A DNA stretch of 64,000 bases, taken from contig NZ_CANLMP010000001.1 in NCBI RefSeq assembly GCF_947492405.1, positions 1,240,001 through 1,304,000 on the forward strand, in the 5' to 3' direction. Positions within the stretch are counted from its first letter, which is position 1. The number at the start of each line of letters is the position of its first letter. A program made the position numbers and the translations under genes. The DNA is from an uncultured Aquimarina sp. (GTDB lineage: Bacteria; Bacteroidota; Bacteroidia; Flavobacteriales; Flavobacteriaceae). The notes beneath the pieces are model-generated. The model was not told the DNA's origin and ran no database searches. It was given only the letters and a program-made list of their open reading frames with translations. Positions 26,956 through 35,003 of the stretch are shown here, piece by piece.

Positions 26956-27822
26956 TTAAATATGAATGAAAAACCCTCCTTGAAATCTTTTAAAAATGTG
27001 GTTATAATTAAGAGATAAAAAGCCTTTTATGAAGTAATTATTAGAGAATCCTCTTCGTATACCCAATTCTAAATAAGTTGTGTTCTGGGTTGAATCATTA
27101 TACGCAACATCAGCATATATCTTATAATATTTTGAAATTGATATAATAGATGATATTGAGGTTATATTTTTAAATCTTGTGATTAGAACATTACCGTTTG
27201 AATATTGCCATTTTGCAGCAGAAAATAAATTTCCATCATCTAAGTAAGAAGAAACTGTAAGTCGCTTATAAACAACTTTTAAATGATGAACAATGGTATT
27301 ATCATGCTTATGCAGTCCATAAGACAATTTAAGGTTTTGGTTAAGATCGTAATTTATTTTCAGCCCAATTCTTCCGCCAATTATGCTCTTTTCAGCATTT
27401 GTTTCTATTTGACTTTGCCAAGTAGTAGGATTAGGGCGAAGTTCGGTTGTTGGAGTTGCCATTACACCCAGATGAATTGCAATGGCACGATCAGGAGTAA
27501 AAATAGCTTCGTAGCTTCTCAAGAATTGTAAGTCACTTCTTTGAGTTTGTTTAAAAACACCAAATGCTCTCACTTGAAATGTTTTTGGTATTAGCAAAAA
27601 GTTGACTCTAGTCCCCAATTGTATTGAAGATAAGTTTTTATCGCTAGTATTTTTTGGAGAACCCCAATAAGTAAGGAAGCCTGCATAAAATCTCTCAATT
27701 TTGACCTCCTTACTGATTGGTATATTTTCTATTTGAGCCTGAATATCTGAAGTAATAGGCAATATTATCAGAATCAGAAAAATCAAATTTTGAAAGTGTG
27801 GTATGTTTTTAATATGTAACAT
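26956..27822 (-). CDS. Putative outer-membrane beta-barrel protein
   Basis: 288 residues with a signal peptide (PITSDIQAQ). The mature part consists of alternating hydrophobic/polar strands with aromatic ends (for example FQVRAFGVFKQTQRS, LKLSYGLHKHD, YFIKGFLSLNYNHIF). It ends on GGFFIHI, a terminal-strand-like pattern, suggesting a small outer-membrane barrel. I cannot name the family. It lies between DoxX and tautomerase genes of the second cluster and may transport a substrate processed there. Confidence 0.65.
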   Translation of the reverse strand: MLHIKNIPHFQNLIFLILIILPITSDIQAQIENIPISKEVKIERFYAGFLTYWGSPKNTSDKNLSSIQLGTRVNFLLIPKTFQVRAFGVFKQTQRSDLQFLRSYEAIFTPDRAIAIHLGVMATPTTELRPNPTTWQSQIETNAEKSIIGGRIGLKINYDLNQNLKLSYGLHKHDNTIVHHLKVVYKRLTVSSYLDDGNLFSAAKWQYSNGNVLITRFKNITSISSIISISKYYKIYADVAYNDSTQNTTYLELGIRRGFSNNYFIKGFLSLNYNHIFKRFQGGFFIHI

Positions 27823-27840
27823 TTGCCCATTGAATACGAT

Positions 27841-28239
27841 CTATTTGTTACCTAAAACATATTTACCTCCACCAGTAAAGAAAATGACTATAGCACCAAA
27901 TAAATAAAAAGCTTGTAATTCAATTGCCCAACCTCCAAACTGATTGAGTGCAAAAATTTCATTAGCATGAGTTGTTAAAATAGCTGCTAACATTGTTAGG
28001 GCTACAAATAGACTTGCCAAACGCTCTTTATATCCAATAACGATTAATAATGGAGCAATAATTTCACCTATAAATGCTCCATAACTTATAAACTCTGGCA
28101 AGCCAGATCGTCCTATCATTCCTTTAATAAATTCGTATCCATTTAAAAAATTACCTACTCCATGAAATAATAAAAGTCCAGCTACTAGTACTCTTAGAAT
28201 TAAAATTCCGAAGTCTGTGTTTTTTTCGATTGTTTTCAT
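27841..28239 (-). CDS. DoxX-family membrane protein
   Basis: 132 residues, four transmembrane segments, with the DoxX signature GILILRVLVAGLLLFHGVGNF and GRSGLPEFISYGAFIGEIIAPLLIV. It ends before the outer-membrane protein gene by 18 bases. DoxX proteins are small inner-membrane proteins associated with thiol or quinone redox reactions. Confidence 0.9.
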   Translation of the reverse strand: MKTIEKNTDFGILILRVLVAGLLLFHGVGNFLNGYEFIKGMIGRSGLPEFISYGAFIGEIIAPLLIVIGYKERLASLFVALTMLAAILTTHANEIFALNQFGGWAIELQAFYLFGAIVIFFTGGGKYVLGNK

Positions 28240-28319
28240 CTTTTTATAGTTTTAAAATTTATACTACAAAGTTGAAATGAATCAAACGAGATAAGAAGGA
28301 CTTAAATCACTACTTTAAA

Positions 28320-28333
28320 GTGATATATATCAC
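28320..28333. promoter_or_regulatory. Perfect Crp/Fnr-type box upstream of DoxX
   Basis: GTGATATATATCAC is a perfect 14-bp palindrome with the Crp core GTGA-N6-TCAC, located 81 bases upstream of the DoxX start. A further half-site TCAC sits at 28307-28310, spaced by nine bases from GTGA. Position and flanks match the box at 26911. Confidence 0.68.
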
Positions 28334-28371
28334 GTTATTAGTTTAATGAATTCTGATTTTTAGAATTAAAA

Positions 28372-28935
28372 TTAAGAGTTAAGTCTACTTAATGTCTCTC
28401 TAGAAACACCTAAGTAAGAAGCTATTAGTTTTTTAGGAACTCTTTGAAATAGTTGAGGATATTGTTCTAGCAATAACTCATATCTTTCCTTAGCAGAATT
28501 TTTTAAAAGTGAAAGGATTCTTTTCTGCAAAGCAATACGGCCTAGCTTACTCTTTTTAGCCCAAAACCGTTCCATTTTATGCATTTGGGCTGTAAGCTTA
28601 TCTCTATTTTCAAAAGAAATGTATAGAAATTCACAATCCTCTAAACAATCTATATATATTTTCGAAGGAATTTGTTTTACAAATGATTCATAATCTGTAA
28701 TCCACCAGTGTTCCATTGCAAAACGAAGAATATGTTCTTTTCCATTCTCATCCAGAAAATAACTTTTCACACAGCCTTCAGTAATCCAATATTCTTTTTT
28801 TACGATCTCTCCTTCTTGAACAAGGTATTGGTGTTTTCGCTTTTTAATGGTTTCAAAATGACCCAAAACATAATCAAACTCTTCATCAGTTAATTCTATT
28901 ATTTCTTCAATATGTTTCCTTAGAGGATGTTTCAT
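28372..28935 (-). CDS. Crp/Fnr-family transcriptional regulator (cluster 2)
   Basis: 187 residues: N-terminal cyclic-nucleotide-binding-like domain with the sequence GCVKSYFLDENGKEHILRFAMEHWW, and a short HTH with IASYLGVSRETLSRLNS as recognition helix. It heads the second minus-strand cluster. Two GTGA-N6-TCAC boxes in that cluster are the likely targets of this protein. Confidence 0.88.
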   Translation of the reverse strand: MKHPLRKHIEEIIELTDEEFDYVLGHFETIKKRKHQYLVQEGEIVKKEYWITEGCVKSYFLDENGKEHILRFAMEHWWITDYESFVKQIPSKIYIDCLEDCEFLYISFENRDKLTAQMHKMERFWAKKSKLGRIALQKRILSLLKNSAKERYELLLEQYPQLFQRVPKKLIASYLGVSRETLSRLNS

Positions 28936-29105
28936 TTTACTTATGGCTAATGTCTCCTATAAGAAACTTAGAGAGCAGAAAAGCGATACGTTTTGGATTG
29001 GTACTATGCCAAATATAAATATTTTGCTTTTATCTTTTTTCTCATAAACGCCAAATTTTATAGTTGGCGACTTTGAAAACATACCTAGACCTTTTAATTA
29101 AGTCA

Positions 29106-29142
29106 GAAAGCCCTATGTTTTCTTATACATTGTTGGGCTTTC
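29106..29142. repeat. Array element 1 (compact hairpin, 3' boundary of the array)
   Basis: GAAAGCCC ... GGGCTTTC inverted repeat. In gene-sense orientation it starts directly at the stop of the gene at 29144 and begins GCCCAAC, which fits the integron R-box form RYYYAAC. It shares 20 bases (GTTTTCTTATACATTGTTGG) with the element before 30904. Confidence 0.5.
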
Positions 29143-29143
29143 G

Positions 29144-29716
29144 TTATTTTTTTAACCATTCAAGGTGCGTGTATTCTTCTTTTGGAGATTGATTTTTATT
29201 CCCCTCATACCCAGCATTAACAAACATATCTTGAATTTCGTCGAAATCAAGAACTTTAAAACCCGTCAAATCTCTACCTATTTCTGGGTATTTAAATTCC
29301 TTTTCAATTAAATATTTATCTCCTAAATTCCTTTCCATTATAATTCTGTGTGGTTTATAATAGGATTTTTGATACAAGTCTCTTTCTATTTTTCCATTTG
29401 TTATTTTCAAAAACCTTGCATCACCAGTCGTTGTTTGTTCGTATCCGTAGATTACTTCCGTTAGAAGTTCTGTTGATATTTTTTTTAACAAAAAATCGTG
29501 TTTTTCTGGACCATCACAAAAATCAAATGTTATTTCAATCCAATTTGCGATATAAGAGTCCGATAAAATAATGGAGTAGTTTTTTCTATCTAAAAACAAT
29601 GCTTGATTCTCATAATTCAATAGTTGAACTCTACCTATCGAATAATAATTTTTAATCAAACTGATAAGGTCAGATATATTTACATTTTTAATTAATGTTC
29701 GATTTAGAGTACTCAT
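29144..29716 (-). CDS. Array gene, unknown protein
   Basis: 190 residues without signal peptide or membrane segment. I recognise no domain. Notable features are a mixed alpha/beta pattern (NVNISDLISLIKNYYSIGRVQLL, IIMERNLGDKYLIEKEF) similar in style to small immunity-type proteins, but nothing specific. Array elements lie on both sides, and it is the last gene of the array. Confidence 0.65.
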   Translation of the reverse strand: MSTLNRTLIKNVNISDLISLIKNYYSIGRVQLLNYENQALFLDRKNYSIILSDSYIANWIEITFDFCDGPEKHDFLLKKISTELLTEVIYGYEQTTTGDARFLKITNGKIERDLYQKSYYKPHRIIMERNLGDKYLIEKEFKYPEIGRDLTGFKVLDFDEIQDMFVNAGYEGNKNQSPKEEYTHLEWLKK

Positions 29717-29722
29717 TTATCG

Positions 29723-29856
29723 CTCATAACGTGTTTGTGTATGAATAGTAGCGGATTTCTACTAACTAACTTTTCAGTTTAGCACTGCCTTTTGGTTTTC
29801 GTTTATATTTTTGTTTTATCGCTTAAACCGCTATTATTTATAAACCTTGTTGTAGC
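29723..29856. repeat. Array element 2 (attC-like inverted repeat)
   Basis: In gene-sense orientation it runs from GCTACAAC, immediately after the stop of the 29865 gene, to GTTATGAG just before the next ATG. The arms AATAGCGG and CCGCTACTATT pair, and the outer arms contain AAC and GTT. CATAACGTGTTTGTGTATG is nearly shared with the element at 41273. Confidence 0.6.
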
Positions 29857-29864
29857 CAGTTTTT

Positions 29865-30776
29865 TTATATCCATTCTGCTTTAATTCCAAAATTATTCAT
29901 TTCGTCAACAATATTATCTTTTGCGTAACATAATATTACTTTTTTTAAGTTTGGAAATTGTTTTACATCTTCAATAGTATTAATATCCCAATAGTCTTCC
30001 CAGCCTTCTCCAAACCTTAAAAGTTGCATGTAAATGTCATTTCCTCCATCTTGATAAATCTCGGTTATTTCAGATGCATATTTCTTTGGAATAGGTAAAT
30101 CTTTGAAATATTGAGTTACCTCTGGTATGGGTTCATAACCTTCTTTTTCTAGATTAATACTTCTTTTTTTGTACCATCTAATAAACTCATATAAATCAAA
30201 CTTGGGTTTTAATAACTCCTTTTTATACATAAGTTCTTCTATAATACATATTTTGAAACCAAAGTCAGAAAATTTAACGATTTCATCATCTAATCTCTTG
30301 ATTTCATATTTTTCAGCAGGTATTACTTTTATGCTCGAACCTGTAAAATGAGAGATTTCAATGGATTCGGTATTTTTATTATCGTCAAAGTGAACTTTTA
30401 CACTAATGTTATTTAAAATTATTGAGCCACTTTTATCTTCATCATACATTTTGACTCTCATATCCTTATTGTTCACATAATAAGATACAGAATCTTCTGA
30501 ATTTATATTAAACTGGCCTTTAAAAGATTGTTTCGTACTAAAATCAAAATCTTCCGCTTTTAAACTTAAAAGCAAACTTTCAACAATTTCTCCATTTTTG
30601 GAATAAGCCAAGATTCCTAAATTATCCCAAGTGTAAATTGTGTTGTACTTTTTTGTTACACTCCTCAGAGATGAATTTAAAATTTCTTCAAGTCTTTTGA
30701 TATGGATAGGAAGTACAATAGAAACGTTATTAATTGTAAAATTATCTTCCAGTAGATTTACTTTTATTGACTTCAT
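29865..30776 (-). CDS. Array gene, unknown two-part protein
   Basis: 303 residues, soluble. Residues 1-150 form a beta-rich half (SKNGEIVESLLLSL, SIILNNISVKVHF). Residues about 150-303 form a second part ending with NLKKVILCYAKDN. The architecture is reminiscent of uncharacterised two-domain proteins found near immunity genes, but I cannot name a family. Its 5' end (ATGAAGTCAATAA and the preceding GTAGCCAATT) is partly repeated at 32776, upstream of another array gene. Confidence 0.65.
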   Translation of the reverse strand: MKSIKVNLLEDNFTINNVSIVLPIHIKRLEEILNSSLRSVTKKYNTIYTWDNLGILAYSKNGEIVESLLLSLKAEDFDFSTKQSFKGQFNINSEDSVSYYVNNKDMRVKMYDEDKSGSIILNNISVKVHFDDNKNTESIEISHFTGSSIKVIPAEKYEIKRLDDEIVKFSDFGFKICIIEELMYKKELLKPKFDLYEFIRWYKKRSINLEKEGYEPIPEVTQYFKDLPIPKKYASEITEIYQDGGNDIYMQLLRFGEGWEDYWDINTIEDVKQFPNLKKVILCYAKDNIVDEMNNFGIKAEWI

Positions 30777-30787
30777 TTTTTTTTAAT

Positions 30788-30895
30788 TGGCTACCAGATT
30801 ACATATATCGTCTCGATGTCTTGCTTTAAATGCAGTATAAGGCAGGATGCCTTTTATCTTACGGATATACGTTTTCTTATACATTGTTGGTGGTA
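30788..30895. repeat. Array element 3 (attC-like)
   Basis: The ends GGCTACCA and TGGTGGTAG pair, and the interior contains the hairpin AAGGCA-GGA-TGCCTT. In gene-sense orientation the right half starts CTACCACCAACAATG. The GTT end is not conserved, so this copy may be degenerate. Confidence 0.45.
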
Positions 30896-30903
30896 GTTAT
30901 TTT

Positions 30904-31620
30904 TTAAACAATCACTAATTCTACAATTACAATGAAATAATCTATTTTATTTCTATCAGTCTCTAATTTTATCCCATTCCATTCATTTTTATCTTTTATT
31001 CCTCCCGAAGCATACATACTTATTATTGCTGTACAATAAGGGTCTATTTTTTTAAATTCGGGATGTTCAAATCCGCCATACTTTCCAGCGTTATCCCATC
31101 CACAACAAGCCCATTTTAATTCCCCCATTCCGTAATTTTCAACCAAGAAATTTTCAATTTCCTTTGATTGTTTGCTATTTACTCGATAAGTTGCTTTTAT
31201 TTTAATTTGACTATTTTTCGGCCTTACACATTTTATAAACTCTAGGCCATTTGGTTTTATAGCATAAGTACTTAAAATATCATTACACGAAACTTGCAAA
31301 TTGAACCAAGTTTTATAATTAGTTTTATCAAAGTTAGATATTGACTTTGCTTTTTCTTTTGCTAATAAAGCATAAGATCCAATATGGACTTTTTCTAATG
31401 TTGTATAATAATATTTTTGGTCTTCACCATATAGCCAATAATTTCCACTGCCTTTATTCATTTTAACGGCTTTAAAGGTGAAAATTGAACTTTGATTTGG
31501 AATAACATAGCTATTTCCGATTAGAAGCCCCCAAGAATTTGAAAACAATTGTGTTGAGAAACCAATTAATAAAAATAGCCCCATAATTCCTAATATGATA
31601 TGTTTTGTTTTAAGTTTCAT
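30904..31620 (-). CDS. Array gene, membrane-anchored unknown protein
   Basis: 238 residues from the ATG at 31620; the upstream frame to 31638 adds 6 residues inside the spacer. One N-terminal membrane segment (IILGIMGLFLLIGFS) is followed by a mainly periplasmic domain containing four Cys (VSCNDIL, FIKCVRP, WACCGWDN) and IDPYCTAIISMYASGG. No family recognised. Confidence 0.65.
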   Translation of the reverse strand: MKLKTKHIILGIMGLFLLIGFSTQLFSNSWGLLIGNSYVIPNQSSIFTFKAVKMNKGSGNYWLYGEDQKYYYTTLEKVHIGSYALLAKEKAKSISNFDKTNYKTWFNLQVSCNDILSTYAIKPNGLEFIKCVRPKNSQIKIKATYRVNSKQSKEIENFLVENYGMGELKWACCGWDNAGKYGGFEHPEFKKIDPYCTAIISMYASGGIKDKNEWNGIKLETDRNKIDYFIVIVELVIV

Positions 31621-31632
31621 ATTAATTAATAT

Positions 31633-31666
31633 CAACAAATGGGATAAGTTACATACTTTGTTCCCA
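31633..31666. repeat. Array element 4 (compact, degenerate)
   Basis: A 36-base spacer between two array genes carries AACAAA ... TTTGTT as an inverted pair and GGGA/TCCC inside it. It lies where the longer elements occur elsewhere, so it may be a reduced copy. Low certainty. Confidence 0.3.
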
Positions 31667-31674
31667 GTAATACT

Positions 31675-32214
31675 TTACTTCCTTTGTTGTAATTCAATAA
31701 TTTCCTTTTTATTTCCACAAATAACTTTTATTCTATTTAAACCCCAATTTCCAGAGGTAACCATATGTTCATTTGTAAATTCAAAATACTCAATTCCTCC
31801 ATTGGCTTTTTTGTCATTCTTAACTTCCACTATTGGTGTCAATTGAATTATTCTACTAATATTTTGCGTACTGTCTTCATTAATGCGTTCAGATATGTGC
31901 ACTTCTTTTATATTTGGTTTCCAATGTCCGTCATATTTGATTCTCCCCTTTATTTTATAGGCAACCAGCGATTTACTATTGAATAGATCTAAATTACTTT
32001 CAACGATATTTACATTAAAATTATCAATAACCAAACCTTCTTGATGAGACCACCAAGAAATATTATAAGTTATAGGTATTTCAGTTTTTGGTTTATCAGG
32101 CTTATTTGATAATACTCCTTTTCTTCCAAAATTGGATAGATAGAGATAAGTTCCGCCCAAAATGAAAACTATTATTAAAATTATTCCACCCATTATTTTT
32201 AGTGTTTTCTTCAT
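31675..32214 (-). CDS. Array gene, membrane-anchored unknown protein
   Basis: 179 residues: N-terminal transmembrane segment (IMGGIILIIVFILGGTYLYL) and a beta-rich extracytoplasmic domain (ITYNISWWSHQEGLVIDNF ... SGNWGLNRIKVICGNKKEII). No recognised motif. The gene is followed after a short spacer by the gene at 30904, another single-pass protein, so the two may form one cassette or operon. Confidence 0.65.
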   Translation of the reverse strand: MKKTLKIMGGIILIIVFILGGTYLYLSNFGRKGVLSNKPDKPKTEIPITYNISWWSHQEGLVIDNFNVNIVESNLDLFNSKSLVAYKIKGRIKYDGHWKPNIKEVHISERINEDSTQNISRIIQLTPIVEVKNDKKANGGIEYFEFTNEHMVTSGNWGLNRIKVICGNKKEIIELQQRK

Positions 32215-32443
32215 TCTTTCTTAACTAGCAATGTTTTTTATATTTATTTATTAAGGGAGTATATGTAATGTGTAAATTGATGTGTTCAGTTTTGGAACCA
32301 TTTTTTTTAATTCTTATCTTATTTAATTTATTTAATTTATTTAATAAATTTTTCTACACTATAAAACAATACAGCTTTTTTTAATAAAGGAGAGTCTTTG
32401 TAAATGAGTTATAAGCTTTCGGTTTTTATGTATTAGATATATT
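32215..32443. other. AT-rich spacer without recognisable element
   Basis: This 229-base spacer in the array is very AT-rich, with runs such as ATTTAATTTATTTAATTTATTTAA (32329-32352, a tandem nine-base repeat of TTTAATTTA type). I find no AAC/GTT inverted repeat like those in neighbouring spacers. Confidence 0.5.
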
Positions 32444-32737
32444 TTATATGCCGTCCTTTCTATTTAGTATCCGGTATCTTTTCCTATCAAATTCATCTTC
32501 CATTTCTTCTATTGAGTATTCTTTTATCAATTCTATCTGCCCATTATTACATAGATTCTCCAAATCTTTATATGATATATCGTATAATGAAAACGATTCA
32601 GATTTCCCCTTGATTTCAAGAGTCCAAGGATACCACATTACTCCCCATATTTCCCAATAATACTCAAATTCAAAATAATTAGCATTATTACATTTTTCTA
32701 GAAGTTCAGAAAATAAAATTTTTAATCTATCATTCAT
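32444..32737 (-). CDS. Array gene, small unknown protein
   Basis: 97 residues, soluble, highly charged and rich in aromatic residues (NYFEFEYYWEIWGVMWYPW). No domain recognised. Its ATG overlaps the stop of a 17-codon upstream ORF (32731-32784), so translation may be coupled. Confidence 0.6.
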   Translation of the reverse strand: MNDRLKILFSELLEKCNNANYFEFEYYWEIWGVMWYPWTLEIKGKSESFSLYDISYKDLENLCNNGQIELIKEYSIEEMEDEFDRKRYRILNRKDGI

Positions 32738-32784
32738 TGTCTTTTAAGAAACTAGATGGTTGATTTATTCTTATTGGCTTCATT
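32731..32784 (-). CDS. Short upstream ORF or 5' relic
   Basis: ATG AAG CCA ATA ... encodes MKPIRINQPSSFLKDNE and stops with TGA overlapping the ATG of the 97-residue gene. Its leader (GTAGCCAATTAAAAAAATGAAG) matches the start of the gene at 30776 (MKSIKVN...). It is probably a 5' fragment of a cassette gene that has been cut off, or a coupled leader peptide. Confidence 0.4.
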
Positions 32785-32795
32785 TTTTTAATTGG

Positions 32796-32865
32796 CTACA
32801 ACGTTCCTTGTATGGTGTGTTAGCTTCCTAAAGAGAGCAAATGCACTATACAAATCTTTGTTAGC
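32796..32865. repeat. Array element 5 (short class, about 70 nt)
   Basis: In gene-sense orientation: TGCTAACAAAG ... TTTGTATAGTG ... CACCATACAAGG ... CGTTGTAGCC. The arms TGTATAGTG and CACCATACA pair around a loop of about 25 bases. Starts with AAC, ends with GTT, matching the attC layout. Confidence 0.6.
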
Positions 32866-32866
32866 A

Positions 32867-33568
32867 TTAGTTTTTTATTTTTTTTAAAATTAATTCTTTT
32901 TCTATTTCACTATTCAGGTTCTTTTCAAAATGTTTGTTAATCCAATAATTACAAGAATCAAAATCTTTTTCCTGTCTGTATAAAAAACTTATAATGTATT
33001 CATATGAGATTATCATTTCTCCTATTATTGCCGGATGATTTTGAATATCAACCTTTAAGCCAGAAATATTCTCTTGGATTGTACTATTACTCAAAAACCA
33101 ACTTTCGAAGTTGTTAATGTTCTTAGATAAAACCTTATCTAAACTACCTCTGAATTTTTGTTCGTTTAACGTGCTTATTAAATTACTATTATCACCTACA
33201 GATTTTTCAAGTGTTTTTAAATAAATGACCTTGGTTGACTTGTCAGTTCGATGGTTGATAAGTTTTTTTCCGGATATTGTTGGAACAAAATCAAAACAAT
33301 TCCCAAAGGAAAATTTACCCGAGAAGCCTTTAAATTTATGAAACTGAATAACATGTTTAATTCCTTGATCATTAAAGTCGCTATACCATAAATATTTTCC
33401 ATTCCAATTATTAAGCCCAATTTGAGCAAATCTAGGAGTAACTATTTCTTCAAAAATTTCAATTCTTTTTTCTAATTTTACTTCATCCAAATTTCGGATA
33501 TCACTATACAAGTTGTATAAGGCTTTACGTTTATTTATTATATCTTTAATTTTATTAAAAACACTCAT
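32867..33568 (-). CDS. Array gene, unknown soluble protein
   Basis: 233 residues from the ATG at 33568 (the frame extends three codons to a TTG). Composition is alpha-helical near both ends (NKIKDIINKRKALYNLYSDI; YRQEKDFDSCNYWINKHFE) with a beta part between. No family recognised. Flanked by array elements on both sides. Confidence 0.62.
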   Translation of the reverse strand: MSVFNKIKDIINKRKALYNLYSDIRNLDEVKLEKRIEIFEEIVTPRFAQIGLNNWNGKYLWYSDFNDQGIKHVIQFHKFKGFSGKFSFGNCFDFVPTISGKKLINHRTDKSTKVIYLKTLEKSVGDNSNLISTLNEQKFRGSLDKVLSKNINNFESWFLSNSTIQENISGLKVDIQNHPAIIGEMIISYEYIISFLYRQEKDFDSCNYWINKHFEKNLNSEIEKELILKKIKN

Positions 33569-33582
33569 TTTCACCAATTGAT

Positions 33583-33749
33583 GTTAACGTTTAATATATG
33601 TGTCATAACAGGGCAAAATATTACCCCACTTTTTGACTTTTCTTGCGCGCTGGTTGCTTACTTTTATTTTTTGCAAGTATTGCACCTTACCAAAAATACA
33701 ATAACCTATCGATTGATAACTTAGCTGCTATGAACGCATAGTGTTGTAG
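33583..33749. repeat. Array element 6 (long class, about 165 nt)
   Basis: Gene-sense: CTACAACAC ... TTCATAGCAG ... CTGTTATGACACATATATTAAACGTTAAC. Arms of about 25 bases pair. The interior contains the block TTGACTTTTCTTGCGCGCTG on the plus strand, shared with the elements at 34835 and 37221. Confidence 0.65.
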
Positions 33750-33757
33750 GTAGTTTT

Positions 33758-34288
33758 TTATTTTTTTATCATATCCCATTCATCAATAAAACTACTTTTT
33801 TCAATTTCAGTAATATCTTTTTCGGTTGGTTGGATTTCCTTTCCATTGTTGTCATAAAAATTCCAACTCTCCGTTACAAATCCAAAATTTATTTCGTCTC
33901 CACCTTCGCAACTTGTTTCTTTATGTTTTTTTTCGATTCTGTATTTGCCTTTGGCTTTTAAGTTTCCGTTGTGGTAATAGTAATTCCACTCTCCATATTT
34001 ATAACTATAAAATCCGTCACAAATTCCACCTGTACAGCATTGAGTGTAAGTGTCCAATTTATAATTTCCAGAAGCCTTTAAATTACCGTTTCGGTAAAAT
34101 TCTTTCCAAAATCCAATTCGATAGTTATTAAATTCTTTGTGAAAGTCATCTATTGTTCCAACACTTTTAATTTCTCCGCTTTCATAGTAATCGGTTATAG
34201 TATTTTTTATCGAAAGTTCAGATTTAGTTTGAGTGGTTTTACAACTCACAATAAGTATAGAAGTCAGAATATAAATTGTTACTCTCAT
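33758..34288 (-). CDS. Array gene, YwqK/MORN-repeat lipoprotein
   Basis: 176 residues with lipobox LIVSCKTT. Several MORN-like YwqK repeats are visible: YYESGEIKSVGTID, GFWKEFYRNGNLKASGNY and GEWNYYYHNGNLKAKGKY. YwqK repeats are annotated as antitoxin-like in some toxin systems, although a direct role is unproven. Here it is an orphan surface lipoprotein within the cassette array. Confidence 0.82.
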   Translation of the reverse strand: MRVTIYILTSILIVSCKTTQTKSELSIKNTITDYYESGEIKSVGTIDDFHKEFNNYRIGFWKEFYRNGNLKASGNYKLDTYTQCCTGGICDGFYSYKYGEWNYYYHNGNLKAKGKYRIEKKHKETSCEGGDEINFGFVTESWNFYDNNGKEIQPTEKDITEIEKSSFIDEWDMIKK

Positions 34289-34296
34289 ATTTAATC

Positions 34297-34326
34297 AAAT
34301 GTATAGTAAGGTATATAGTTTTGTAG
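34297..34326. repeat. Array element 7 (truncated left half)
   Basis: Only ATATAGTTTTGTAGCAATCAG, identical to the end of the long element before 36716, is present. The rest is replaced by GTATAGTAAGG. It forms the 3' border of the first MCE gene copy, whose stop codon lies in it. Confidence 0.45.
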
Positions 34327-34329
34327 CAA

Positions 34330-34827
34330 TCAGTTATTTTTGCTTTTTAGTTTTAATTCCTCAATATTTTTATTCAATCTCCGTAATTCATAGAGTAACG
34401 AATCCGTTTTATGTTGTCCACTAAATACAGACATAACTTCATTAATTGCTTTACTAAATATGTCCTCAATATTAGCTGAATCCTGTGCTGTTATTTTTAT
34501 TATCATACCAGTGTCGATAAATTCATTTTCAGAACCAATTTCGATTCCAATCGCTTTCCCATCTAGAAGGCCTAATTCTTTTGGGTAGAATTTTGAGTCA
34601 ATAGGGATTTGAACTTCACTATTTGCGATTTCACAAATTAAATTTACAGTTCCATCTAGAGTTAAGTTCATTTCAATAACTCGTCCGATTTCTAGTCCAT
34701 TTATATCAAGTTTAGATTCCGTTGTAAGTCCATCTGCATTTTGTGTATTCACAATTATCGTCCGTGCTTTCTTAGAACAAGAAGTAAAGAGAAGTATTAG
34801 AAGTGAAATTTTAAACAGATTTTTCAT
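34330..34827 (-). CDS. MCE/MlaD-domain lipoprotein, copy A
   Basis: 165 residues with lipobox LLFTSCSKK (Cys17). The body follows the MCE pattern: LTTESKLDINGLEIGRV, then VQIPIDSKFYPKELGLLDGK and AIGIEIGSENEFIDTGMII. MCE proteins bind lipids and move them between membranes (Mla/Mam). A single-domain lipoprotein without permease partner is unusual. The C-terminal 40 residues form a short helix. Copy B at 36716 differs at only 9 of 165 positions. Confidence 0.75.
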   Translation of the reverse strand: MKNLFKISLLILLFTSCSKKARTIIVNTQNADGLTTESKLDINGLEIGRVIEMNLTLDGTVNLICEIANSEVQIPIDSKFYPKELGLLDGKAIGIEIGSENEFIDTGMIIKITAQDSANIEDIFSKAINEVMSVFSGQHKTDSLLYELRRLNKNIEELKLKSKNN

Positions 34828-34834
34828 AATTGAT

Positions 34835-35003
34835 TACAACGTTTAATATATGTGTCATAGCAGGGCAAAATATTACCTCACTTTTTGACTTTTCTTGCGC
34901 ACTGGTTGCTAACTTTTATTTTTTGCAAGTATCGCGCCTTACCAAAAATAATAGCCACTCGATTGATCACTAAGCTGCTATGACATCATATATCGTGTTG
35001 TAC
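34835..35003. repeat. Array element 8 (long class)
   Basis: TACAACGTTTAATATATGTG ... TCATAGCAG pairs with CTGCTATGACATCATATAT ... GTTGTA. The interior carries TTGACTTTTCTTGCGCACTG and a TTTTTTGCAAGTAT block. The right end lies inside the 3' end of the gene at 34986, which takes its stop codon from it. Confidence 0.7.
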
